A stretch of 64,000 nucleotides of DNA, taken from Pseudopyrenochaeta lycopersici. Taxonomy: Eukaryota; Ascomycota; Dothideomycetes; Pleosporales; Pseudopyrenochaetaceae. The position numbers and the translations under genes are program-made. Under the pieces are notes generated by a model. The model worked only from the letters and a program-made list of their open reading frames with translations, made no database searches and had not been told where the DNA came from. Shown in pieces: positions 21,948 to 32,775 of the stretch. The stretch is from NCBI GenBank assembly GCA_003313425.1, contig NHZP01000041.1:62001-126000 (forward strand), written 5' to 3'. Position 1 is the stretch's first letter; each line of letters begins with the position of its first letter.

Positions 21948-22911
21948 TTCCACAGCAGCAGACGCTCACTCTTTGCTTAAGAGCATCAGTTATAAGCAAT
22001 CGCTGACAAGTGGTTTCCCTTGCAAAAGTCTAATCCTTTGATTTCAGGTCCCCCTGAATATCATATCATATACTCTTTGCTGTGTACCAGGTAGTCGGTC
22101 AACGTTGTGCCCTTCACTGTGACCTTTCTTGCTCCCATTGCTCAGCCGTAGAGAAAATCGATGTCCTACTTGTATGGTCGGTCGAGCACCCGTGGTGTAG
22201 AGAAGAGGAGGCCCTGATTTCGATATGAACAAATGAAAACTCGCTTAAAATCTACCCAGTGGATACTTTCATTTCGATGACTGCTATTCGTCTCCACCGA
22301 TTCGTTAAACGCAAGCAAGCTTGCATCGCTGCAAGTTGTAGTCGTCTTGTCACTGTTAAAAGCGCAATTTCTCTCGTCCAAATACAATATTTCGGCAAGA
22401 AAGCGCCGCATACCATGTCACGTGTATATGAACCGCACGCTAGGCGACATATCGCCATCGCTGTAATTTACCCTGGTCGCAACAACGTCGACCTACTTCA
22501 TCGCTAACTTGGACTTAGGTAGTATGTTCGGCATCTGTATACTGTATGGCAAAGAGATATTCAACCCTAATCTATCGTTCTTTGACGACTGCTAAGAAGA
22601 CTTGGAGCTGCCGAAGTCTGATTACTATTTAGTTCAGCATCGTGTCCAGAAGATCATCGACCAATGCGTCCAAGTAATTTGCTCCGAAAAGCGATGACGG
22701 GTGGTGTGAATGCTAAGATGATTTGGTTCGTCCGTCAGCTCACAAGGTGAAAAACGCAAGAGCTTGGTGCGAGCTCTGTAATCCTGCCATGTGTGCGATA
22801 ATCTCAAGTCATGGAGGCACCTGCAGCTATGAGGCTGGCGTAACCAACATGGGCTCAAGATGATTTTGACTTGGTAGGTATTACTGTGATAAAGCGCTAG
22901 AACACTAGCTG
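21948..22911. other. no supported gene
   Basis: Frames of 60-80 codons only. Nothing recognised between the acidic-protein gene and the inverted repeat that follows. Confidence 0.4.
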
Positions 22912-23280
22912 ATGTCGCTTGTGTACTGTGGAGGTGCGAACGAGGCTACAGTGGTTCAGATATGCATACAGTCGCTTGCGAAATCGCCTTCACCTTTTGT
23001 GCACACGAAGATTCTTGACCCTTGCGGCCCCAGGATGTCCTTGCTGTTTTTTAGCCAATCATGTTCCTGTAAGACGATTCTGCGGAGTTTGAGCAGGTTC
23101 CGCTGTCAAAGACTGAAGGCAGATGATTGGCCACACAACAGCATGGGTGTCCTAGTGCGGTGAGGGCCAAGAATCTTTGGGTGCGCAAAAAGGTGAAGGC
23201 GGTTTCGCAAGCGACTGTAAGCAATCTGAAGAGAAACTTTTCTTGATGAGCAGAGAAGCAGTTTCAGCATGCATGTATTT
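22912..23280. repeat. large imperfect inverted repeat
   Basis: The segment 22950-23075 (blocks ACAGTCGCTTGCGAAA, CGCCTTCACCTTTT, AAGATTCTTG, AGCCAATCAT) returns reverse-complemented at 23115-23240. The arms are about 120-160 bp with a spacer of about 35 bp, so the DNA could fold into a long hairpin. Open frames on each strand within it (22912-23163 plus; 23106-23447 minus) are mirror images and not real genes. It may be a foldback transposon. Confidence 0.75.
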
Positions 23281-23612
23281 CTGTAGAAATGAAGATGCTT
23301 GGTAGTGTGTTGAGGTGGATTGAGCCTTGCAGCGAGCCGAGCATCAGCGCCAGGTGAGGTTGGAAGGATCTTTAAGGGGCAATGATCACAACAGCTGTGT
23401 ATTCGCATGGAGTGTCTAAGGGGGCGGTTTAATTTCCCAAATATCACAAATCGCTGAGATCCTGATCTACAGCTGCTCCTTCAGCACGATATGGCAGATT
23501 TTGCCTCCCAACCTTTATATAACCTCTACACCTGATGCCCATCCGCAGCATCGTGGTCCTTCTAATTTCATAAACCCAACAGATCAGAGGAAACAAGGTT
23601 ATTTTAAGCACA

Positions 23613-24015
23613 ATGGGAGGGAACAGGGGCTCGGATCTTCCCTTCAGAAAAGCAGTGGACAAGGATATGGAGCACATCAGCGAACCCGACAATGCAAGCG
23701 ACGAAGAGTGGCGACCAATCAAGAAAAGACGAGTGAGCTCTACCGTGCCAAAGCAGAGAAATCAGGAAGCGCGGTATAGGGCGAAAGCAGGATCGTGGGA
23801 GACAGGAGTGGAACGTGTTGTCACTATTGTCCAAGACCCCTATACAGGCGAATTAAGCACTCTACTGGCTTGGAAAAATGGGAGCGCTCCGACTTACCAT
23901 CCGCTAAAGGAATTGTACGCAAAGTGTCCACAACTTGTAAGAATGACCTATGGCTGCGCATCGCCCACGCTAAATCCTCGCATAGACCTTGCAGTACTAC
24001 GAGAGTCGATTGTAA
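23613..24015 (+). CDS. small chromo-shadow-like domain protein
   Basis: Two exons, 23613-23936 and 23995-24015, encode 114 residues; the 58-bp intron has a GTAAGA donor and TTGCAG acceptor. After a polar N terminus with DEEWRPIKKRR, the fold reads GSWETGVERVVTIV, then GELSTLLAWKNGSAPTYHPL, KELYAKCPQL and, after splicing, YYESRL-stop. This matches the heterochromatin protein 1 chromo-shadow layout (GSWE...W-NG...HPL...L-Y-KCPQ...YYE-L) and stops where HP1 proteins stop. The methyl-lysine-binding chromodomain that normally precedes it is absent. The domain usually dimerises and binds partner proteins in heterochromatin. An upstream exon cannot be excluded. Confidence 0.6.
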
Positions 24016-24859
24016 GTGTTCTTCCCTCGCGAATTGCGTTGAGAGTGTGTCTCATCACGGCAGAATATTCGAACCCTCCTTATAGAGCGCGCTTAAGCAT
24101 TGTGAGATCTGCAAAGCATGTAGCACTTAATGCGCGCTACCACAAGAGGCTGCGCAACGTTGCCGTTTGGGTGGTCCGTATGATGATGTAACCTAGACTT
24201 CGGATCCAGTGCAGGTGGTACGACTTTGGAGGCAGGCTCATGCTTCTGTTCTGCGTGGAGGGCACGTTGGTCAAGTTCTACATAGCATAAAGCATTGACA
24301 CGCAGTGCAATCAGTTGTACGCCCGACATCCTCTGATATCCTTCTGACAACCTCTTGCATGTGATGCATGCCATGCCTCACCGTCCATGAAAAACGAGCC
24401 GCTGCACTTTTGCATCTGATCCAGTCTATCTCAGCGATCCAATCCGTAATCTCATGGCATGGAAAAGCTGCAGTTGCAGGTTTCGAGAGAGCCACTAAGT
24501 TCTCAACCGCCTCCCCTATGAGTCCTACACATCTTTTTGCTCTGAAGTTATGTCATTACTGAGTTGGTGCTTCCATGCTACCATCATGCTGATTAGTCCT
24601 ACTTCCTGTAGACATGCTGATAACATGGTCTCAGTCATCGTCACAGATAGTTGTGCTTGCCACAAGCATTTCATCGGATCACTTTTCACCTGTATGAGCT
24701 TCGGTGCCTTTCAACGTCAGCGTTCTATATGGCTCAAAGTATATCTCTCTGTGCTGTCTCGATCGATGTCCTCGATCTCGACTTTTCTCTCCTTTCTCCT
24801 TCGTAAACTAACCTAGCCCTCTACGTATCTCCTCTCTGTCCTCACAGCCTATCCAAGTC
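24016..24859. other. intergenic
   Basis: No supported gene. The pyrimidine-rich stretch near 24770-24850 (CTCTCC, TCCTTTCTCC, CCTCTCTGTCC) directly precedes the patatin-like gene and resembles the CT-rich leader seen before many fungal start sites. Confidence 0.45.
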
Positions 24860-27800
24860 ATGAGGAATTGCGATCACAGATCCTGGCTTTCCTTTCATGG
24901 ACAGGAGCAGACCGTGTTTCGGCACGCTAGTACACTGAGCGACATTGTCTCAAGCCTTGACACACCTGCGATGAAATTCCCAAGCCTGGTCGTCATGATC
25001 GGTCATGCTGGTGATGCACCGCTCATGACCCATGCGCTACCCCACTTCAGGAAACGGGCTGATGGTCAAGAATCTGATGGGTTATGCTTGCAAATAGATC
25101 CAGATACCGCATTCAGTGACCACCCAACTCTAATCGTCTTTGATAGCATCTCAAAGCGGACTACGTTCAGCCCGGAGCCGATGGCGGCCACTTGTCATAG
25201 GCACACGGTACGTGAAATACAGTGGCCGGTTTCCAATCCGGCTGAGGCTTTCGAAGATCTTCGCTGTAGATTGATCCGTCCATTCGCGGACGTGGTATGC
25301 TTTTTTTCTACAAGCGGCGACGATCTCCAGCGACACGTGGACCAGATGGTGCCCTGGCTCGAACAGAGTTACTCGAGGAAACACCGTTCCACATTTTGTC
25401 CTCGCTTGCTTCTGATATCCGCACCAAGTGAAAAGCGTAGCACCTCGGATGTGCAGACGCAGTTGTTCAAACTTCTCCAGCAGCAATTAAAGCACCCAAG
25501 AACCGACTTTTTCTCATATGTTTCCGTCTATATCAAGAATGACAGCATCCAGACACTGACAGATCGGATCAAAAGAGAGTCCGACATGGCTAGGAACTAC
25601 CGTGCTCAGAACCATATCCTTCTAAACGCTATACATTTCGATCTCCTTTTTCGCCATGCATGTGATCACTTTGCTAGCACAAGACAAGAACCCTTCGACA
25701 TGCTCGCTGCGTCGCGCTTGCACAGGCCGGTACCGGTAGGCTTGCAGACACATCTGGCAGAGTTACTCACAACCGTAGATACTTACGAAGACACAACAGC
25801 GTTCCTGACCCCGTTCATCGCTGGATGCCTTGCATTAGACAACTATGCGTACGATGTACCCTGTCAGTGCTCCTTCTGCATTCAATTTGTACCCTGCTAA
25901 CTTGCACAAGTCCTTAACCTAGAAGAAGTGTTCGCGGCGCACTGCAAGACCATCTGCACTGCTGCGGCTGAAAACAGAACATTGAGGTGCTCAAGCCAAG
26001 TCGACCCATCAGTATTGTTACTTCGTGCCGGGCTTGTAAGCCTTGTTGAGCAACACTTCTTAGAGAGAAGCAGGCCTTATCAACCTGGAGCAAACGGACG
26101 GTCGAGCCTGCTGAGCGAGTTCAGGCCGTGGCTCTCTCGCGTCAAGACCTACAAGTTGTGCCTCGCATGCGTGCAGACGGCGCCCGAGCACAAGTTTCCA
26201 TGTGGGCATATGGTCTGCGAGGAATGCTTCCAAGATCTGGGAAATTGTTTTGACACGGATCCACATTTTTATGAGTTCGACCACTGTCCTATCTGCAAGT
26301 TGCCTTGTGATGTGGCCTTACGGGTCAAGCCAGTCACTGCCGGTTTTCGAGTCTTGTCCATTGACGGCGGTGGCATTCGTGCCATCATCCCCATCCAGTT
26401 CCTTCGCGCGCTCGAGCAAGCAGTCGGCCTCGACATGCCTGTCCAGGAGCACTTTGACCTTAGTTACGGAACTAGTTCAGGTACGCACCCAGTATATACA
26501 CGTACAATCGCCACTTACTGAACATCTCTAGGTTGTATGGTGAACTTGGCCCTCTATGACCGAGGAATGAGCGTAGATGAAACGTACAACTTGTTTAAGC
26601 AGTTGTCTACGCGCATATTCCGTGGTCGAAACCGTATGGGCGTCGGCTTTGCTGCCGCCGCGCATGCACTCATAGCGTCTTATCGAAATGGCCGTTTTCC
26701 AGCTGGGGACATAGACGGTGCATTGTTCGAAATTTTCAAGGACGCTACCATGCTCGACCATCCTTACATGTCCTCTATCGGGGCGCGTACCGGTTTTCCA
26801 GTCGTTAACGCTGACACTTTGGAGACCTGCGTAGTGACTAGCTATAATGGCGCTGCGCGAGGGCAGGATCGCGACGACGATATCGAGCACATGACGTACA
26901 AGGTCTTGCGCTCAGGCGACGCTCTTGATGAGATACCTGTTAAGGATGCGTAAGTTTCCATGCATTCATTTGATATTCAATGCTTACGCAGTCGAATAGC
27001 GCACGGTGTGCATCAGCAGCTCCATGGTGAGTCGTCCAGATCATTGGTGTGTTGTATTCCTTACAAGAACAGGTATTTTACCCCGCACAGGATACCCTCT
27101 CACGGAACATTTATCGATGGCGGCCTCAGCGACAATAATCCTAGCATGCTCGCGCTGCAAGAGCTGCGGAGGATGGCGCCGGAGCTAAGGCGGCCGGACC
27201 AGTTCGTATCAATTGGTACAGGAAGCTGCAGCGCGACACACGTTGCAGGCATGGATGGTACTACGGATGCTACTACGAGCTTCTTCTTCGGCAAAAACTC
27301 TCTTCAACAGACATTCAAGCACTACTGCAGCGAGAATTTCAACGGTGACAAGAAGTTTGCTAGTATGCGCCACATGATGGCCATCACGTTACCAGACGAA
27401 GCCGATGATATTGACCAATGGCTCCGCCGATTCAATCTAACTCTAGATGACCAGCTACCCGACCTAGCAGATGCTCAAGCGATGGACGGTCTAGCCACCA
27501 CAGCTTGGACTCATTTCACGTCGGACCCCGCTGTGCAAGACCTAGCTCACGCCGTCCTAGCTTCCAGTTTCTATTTCGAACTACGATGCATGCCAATGTA
27601 TGAGAAGGGGTATTATACTTGTTATGGCCGCATCTTATGCCGTATCCCTGCTACTAAACCTGCATTCTTGGCTCTCATGCGGAAGCTTGACAGTATGGGT
27701 GCTTGCTTTCTGGTGCAGAGGCGAACATTGAGAGAGAGGAATTCCACTGCATTCTCGTTCGATCAAACGGGAAATTTCAGTAAACCGGTTTGTGTGCGCG

Positions 27801-28045
27801 TCTGGAGCCTTGAAGATCAGCTAGATGTGCGCCTGAAGTTTCTGGGCACGCGTGATTATCCCATCAGCGCTTCACCTTTATCAATCAGTACTCTGATAAA
27901 ACTTCAGAAACTGGAATGGAGGCGTCTGCTTGACACGAACTCACCGAGCGGGCGTCCTACTATGATGAGGCGGCCAAGTGATTGTTGCCCTCGAGCAGTC
28001 AAGCGGCGCTGCTCGAGGAAAGGCGAGGATCAGTCTCATCTCTGA
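24860..28045 (+). CDS. RING plus patatin-like phospholipase domain protein
   Basis: Five exons: 24860-25862, 25911-26480, 26532-26949, 27000-27026 (27 bp) and 27073-28045; 997 codons including stop. The first 400 residues form a conserved-looking region of unknown function (opening after HGQEQTVFRH, with SLVVMIGHAGD). A RING-like finger follows at about 410-460 (CLACVQ, PCGHMVCEEC, CPIC). The patatin fold then shows the oxyanion-type DGGGIRA (about 480), nucleophile motif GTSSG (about 523) and, after the two last introns, ARCASAAPWYFTP and the catalytic DGG (about 687). It should be an acyl hydrolase acting on membrane lipid. Patatin-like modules are recurrent effectors in fungal NLR-type proteins, but no NB-ARC or NACHT is attached here. 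The donor of intron 1 (GTCAGT) is the least certain junction. Confidence 0.85.
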
Positions 28046-29416
28046 TTGAAGCCTTTTCGTGAATCCTTCCTGAGCCGCGTGTTGAAGCTGTCTGTACAAG
28101 TTTACTGTGTTAGGGAACGAGCATGATTTCGCTCACTTTGTGGCAGGTAAAAGGCAGTCCAGGTTGTGAGCGGTCTTTAGTAACTGGATTCCAGCTATCT
28201 AGCCCGGATGCTATCTACAACCAAGATAGGAAGAAAAGGGGAGAGTATTAGGTGCCACGCGAGGTTATAAAGTTCACGAGCGCGAGCCACCCGCACGAGC
28301 CGGATATTTGTGCACGACGGTGCAGCCTCGGATATAGGCCTAGCCCGTTACACGGTGTCGCACTGAACGTGCTAAAACGATGAAAGTTGAGATCATGATG
28401 ATAAGCAGCAGCGTTGTATTGATTGATGTTGTGTCTGAAGTGTGGGGTACTCCAACCCGCAGATTTACATGCAGCATCACAGCTGGATTATTAATACAGG
28501 TGTTTCCTAAGGTTCGTTAACATCATGCAAACACTCATCAATCAGTATCTGCAGGGTGTTGATCGTATATATACATGACTTTCAACAGCCGTGACCTCGG
28601 CGGAAAATGCAAAGAACACATGGAATAGCATGATTACTATTGCTTGGGTGACAATCGTTGCTTCTGAACCGTGGGCAGCGACATGTGGCTTACTCTTTAG
28701 GTGCTGATGGGAAAGTAAGTTACTGGAGTTCTTGCAATTACATGTTCTAGCTGTCATTAGCGAGTTGCAAGGCTACGGCAATGGAGACCACACATAATGC
28801 AGCGAAGCATGAGCATGATCATCTCTGGCAAATGGGGCATCTTGTCCGTCGGGTAATTTGTCGCCATGTATTGTGCTCCCCTGTAGCTACGTCACATGCA
28901 ATCTTTTTTCTAGCCAATCACCTCAACGAATTGGCTGGCATTCTCTCGGGCCACTGCCTCCCCAGGTTGTGTCTTGAATTGACAAAATCCATCATATGTA
29001 CATCAAACAACGACAGGCTTCGCAGACGTACATGAGTTTGAGACCAATTATCAATTTTTATTCATGGTAACACCTCAAACAGCAACAGTTGCCCCAGCCT
29101 ACAGTCGCAGAACACCTACTCTCGGCTGTTCTTAGAGCATATAAGGAAACTATTCAACTATCCCATAGTAAAGGTAGCAGGCTAGCTAGAGCATAGGAGA
29201 GTGCAAAACAATCGATGACTGAGGTCTCGTGGATGTACGTATTGAACAATGTACTTACGAAGACCACTTCCACTCGCGCATGTGGGTGCTCTTAATCCTA
29301 TAGCAATCACTACAGCCTGCAACCCGCAAAGAAATCCGGACGACTTATACAAGCGAAAGAGAGATACAAATAGGCCAGAAATAGAACAATCCCATTGATG
29401 AACCCTGGGTCAAGCA
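28046..29416. other. non-coding except a dispersed repeat
   Basis: No supported gene. It contains the inverted copy of the 160-bp repeat at 28355-28515. Bases 29280-29416 may hold a last exon of the membrane-protein fragment on the minus strand (a short hydrophobic frame LYLSFACISR), but the splice phase does not close. Confidence 0.4.
28355..28515 (-). repeat. dispersed 160-bp repeat, copy 2 (inverted)
   Basis: Reverse-complement partner of 14541-14700; differences are mostly transitions. Both copies sit in gene-free DNA with sharp ends. Confidence 0.75.
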
Positions 29417-29656
29417 TCAGCTGCATGGTCTCCGTTGAATCAATTGATAGAACTTACGGGGGATACCTGGCAGTGATAACCAGATGGCGACGGCTAGAAG
29501 ACACAGCCCAAAGCCCGTTCGACCGTCTCTAGGGTCGATGTCATGGCCCGCCAGCGCTGCCAGCGGCCTTACGAAGAAGTAGGTTTGGAGCGTAGATTGA
29601 ATGAGGTTGGTCCACGACCAGCCAATGTCCCCATTACGAGCAGCCTTGATATCGGC
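29417..29656 (-). pseudogene. membrane-protein fragment abutting hAT element
   Basis: A minus-strand frame that enters directly from the hAT terminal repeat reads LADIKAARNGDIGWSWTNLI and QTYFFVRPLAALAGHDIDP, then the helix TGFGLCLLAVAIWLSLPGIP. A GTAAGT donor follows at 29454. I do not recognise the family. It is not the missing half of the BCS1-like gene on the other side of the transposon, which should continue with Walker B. Confidence 0.45.
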
Positions 29657-32600
29657 CAGAGATGTCAACAATCAAGCCGATCAAGCCCTCGTCGTCGGCT
29701 TGGCTTGAGGCTTGATTTGGAGTCGTTAGGCTTGACTTGTTTGACTTGATTGCTTAGATGAGGCTGGCTTGGCTTGAAGCTTGATCGGTGGCTTGATTGT
29801 TTATTGTTGTAGAGATCGCTCGGCTATACTAATTACTCGACCTCCTGGCCCCAATAGCACAACTTGTATATAGCGTCTATTTCAGTGTCAGTTATTCTTG
29901 CTGTAGCAACGCTGCTGCCTTGATCAAAGCCAGCCTTATACCACCGCCTTATACACTGAATAGCAGCCAGTAACTGGGGTGAGATCTTCCGCCTTCGGGG
30001 CTCAAGCAGGTCGCCAAGCTCGCTGAACATACGCTCACACTCGCAGCTTGACGCTGGGATAGAGATGACGTCGATAGCCATCTTAGAGAGATTAGGGTAG
30101 CGATCGCGCAAGCTTACCCAGTATTTAATTGGGAAGTTTGCGGCATCACTACCCTTCTCAACCCTTGGCTCGCACCTCTTCCACCTATTAAACTCGTCTA
30201 TCTCGCTGTCCTCAGCAGCCGCGCTAGCCTCAGGATCGATGAGGGCTTCAATAGCCTCGTCGATATCGTTGGTAACAACCTTTGGCCGCCTCACTAGGCG
30301 TGGTGAGCGGTTGTATTCAGCCCAAAGCGCGCGGAACGCGCAATTATTAGCGTCCAGCCACTCAGGCTTGTCAGCCCAGGCAACGTCGCAGTAAGTTTTA
30401 TAGCGCGGATGGAGTATCGTTGCCGCGTAGTACGCTGGTGAGAGGTCGAGTTTATTGTAGTAATCGCTAGCCTTCGCCCAGGCAGCGCGAAGGTTGATCG
30501 CGAGATGGTCCTCAGGCGCGTCGTCGTGCGCATTATAGTCGACTGCCTCGTACACCTTGACGCGCTGCTCGTAGTAAGTAAGTATAAACTCAAAGACTGG
30601 GATGACCTCAGCAATAGCGCCATAACGGCCACTTTTGCCGCGACCTTCAAGCCGCTTTGTTGCCAACTTTAGCGGCTTTAGTACGTCTATGTACTCAGTA
30701 ACGACCGCCCAATCGGCGGCTGTTAGCCCGTCCGATCGCATCCAGGGCGCTGCCTCCGGCAGCTTGTTGCCGCGACTTATCGCGTACGTGTCCTCATCTC
30801 GCACGCGGCGTATATGGTGGTTAGCGTAGGCGTTAACTGCTGGCTGCAGTTCCACGGCGCGCTCAAAGGCAGAGTAGTACGAGTTCCAGCGCGTGACAAC
30901 TGGCTTGATTGGCTCAAGTATCCTGTGTTGATCTGTGGGCAGCTCAGCGTTAGCGAGGCGCTGAAAGTTTTTAAAAAGCTCATGTTGTTGCGGCGTTTTG
31001 ATGTAGTTAATAACGCTAAGAAGCACGCCTAAAGGCCCATCCTCGCGCCATTTGCGCATTAACTCGCTCTCAGCAGCAAGCTCACCGCTATCGTTGTCGT
31101 ACGCGTCGTCGTTGTTACCCCAGAGTAGCGTCTGACCGATGAGGTTAAGGATGTGAGGGCCGCAACGGAGGCGGCGATGGGGAGCGATGAAGCCCATCTG
31201 CTGCGCGAGCTTGAGGACGGCAGCGTCGTTGTTAGTAGCGTTGTCAAGCATAAAGTAGCCAACTGTACGCGGATTTATGCCGAACTGCTGCAGCGTTTTG
31301 CTAACTACTTCAGCAATCTTCTCGCCAGTGTGAGCGCCCGTCAGCTGCGGCAGCGCGATAGGTACGTCTACAAGGTCACCAACGCTGTTAACGTAGTGAG
31401 CAACAACGCCTAAGAAGCCACGCTTGCCGCCTTTAGTCGTCCAGCTGTCAAAGCTGATGTGGACCTTGCTTATTGATTGCGACAGCTCAGCGACAACCTG
31501 CGGCTGCATAAAGTCGAAACGGCGCATTACAAAGCGTGAAACACTCGCATGGGAGGTCCACAATGCCGCCACTGCCTCAGGATTTGCAGCTTCAAGCAGC
31601 CGTCGAAACGCGGGGGACTCAAACTCAGAAATTGGATGGTTGTTCTCGACGAGCCATGCGACAGCAGCATGTCGAAAATCCTGAATGCTAAAGCCGGCAA
31701 GCTCGTTGGCAACGTCTTGGGATACCTTGACTTTGCCGGCCTTGAAGACAGCGCGCAGCCCGCTCTTACCTGCCTTCGTCGCAGCGTGCGCTTTGCCTGG
31801 AGCTGCGTAACGATGGCCGCGTTTATTCTGCTCTAAATGGCGCGCTGAGGTCGACGTCGATAGCGTTGTTTAGTATATGCCGCCGCCACCAGCGTCGATA
31901 ATCTTGTGCTCATGACAATAGCGACAGACAAAGAAGGTGCGGTCTGGGTCCTTAATGAGCGCAACGCGAAAGCCGTAGAGGTATACCCAGCTCTTTTTCT
32001 GCCTCTGCGTAGCCAACGGCTTGCAGTATTGAGGTAAACGTGACCAATTAATCCCCTCGAAGTCGTCTGCAAAGCGCTCATCAAAGCCCTTACTACTATT
32101 ATTATTATCTTCTAACGTAGCTACTGTTGCAGCCTTGCTGCCCTCAATAGACGTGACGATCGCAACGTTAGGCTGAGACTCGCGCAACTGCGACTCAAAG
32201 GTGGGTGGCTCGGTAGCCTGAGACGCGGCAGTCGTCAGTGCTTTGCGCGGCGATAGACGCTGAGATAGTTGCTGGGTCGTATTAACGTCGACAGGCTGGG
32301 ACTCGATGCTACAAGCAGCGACCCTTAGGCGCTTGTTCGGGACAGCAGCGCTGTTACGGGGACGTTTAGGGGCTTTGTTAAGCGGCATAGCAACAATAGG
32401 GGCGTAAAAAACCACTAAGTAACTGTCTATATAGGCAAAGGCGACAGTATAGGTAGATGACGCGTAAGATGGACGCGTAAAGTAGCTTTAGGTAGGTAGC
32501 TGAGATGCTTACTAAGCTAACTATAACACCAGGAAAGTATCGCGAGATCGCTCGTACAGCAAACTTAGTAGCCTCATTGAAATCGAAGCTAAAACATGTT

Positions 32601-32775
32601 GCTGAACACTCCCGCAACACTAAAACATCAAGCCAATCAAGCTAACCAATCAAGCTTCGTATTAAGGCTTGATTTGATTGCAAAAATACTAGGACGAGGC
32701 TTGGATTGATCGAATTGACGATCGTCAAGCCAATCAATCAAGTGCTTGATTGTAGCTTGATTGTTGACATCTCTG
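29657..32775 (-). mobile_element. hAT-superfamily DNA transposon (first copy)
   Basis: A 3119-bp element bounded by inverted repeats beginning CAGAGATGTCAACAATCAAG at each end (the extra outward bases GGC/GCC also pair). Subterminal zones contain many copies of GCTTGATT and its complement, typical hAT transposase-binding arrays. The interior encodes a hAT transposase on the minus strand. The 8 bases outside each end (ATATCGGC and GCCTGGTC) do not match, so no target duplication is visible and the two flanks may have been brought together by recombination. Confidence 0.85.
29833..32415 (-). pseudogene. hAT transposase, single nonsense codon
   Basis: One continuous frame of about 860 codons, interrupted only by a TAA at 31870-31872. 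The N-terminal part has nuclear-signal-like KRPRNSAAVPNKRLR and a BED-type zinc finger (FFVCRYCHEHK, with the His pair in ARHLEQNKRGH after the stop). The catalytic region contains ISFDSWTTKGGKRGFLGVVA and MLDNATNNDAAV, and the C terminus has the hAT dimerisation block SSCECERMFSELGDLLEPRR. The stop lies inside the finger; CAA-to-TAA decay is a simple explanation. A TACTAAAC word at the stop could instead be an intron branch site, but no good donor exists. Confidence 0.85.

Noticed and set aside
21562..22041. Long frames with FIV, HRL or MKT tripeptide repeats on both strands
   Set aside because: They are other readings of the GATGAAGAC minisatellite; only the DED frame continues from a plausible upstream domain.
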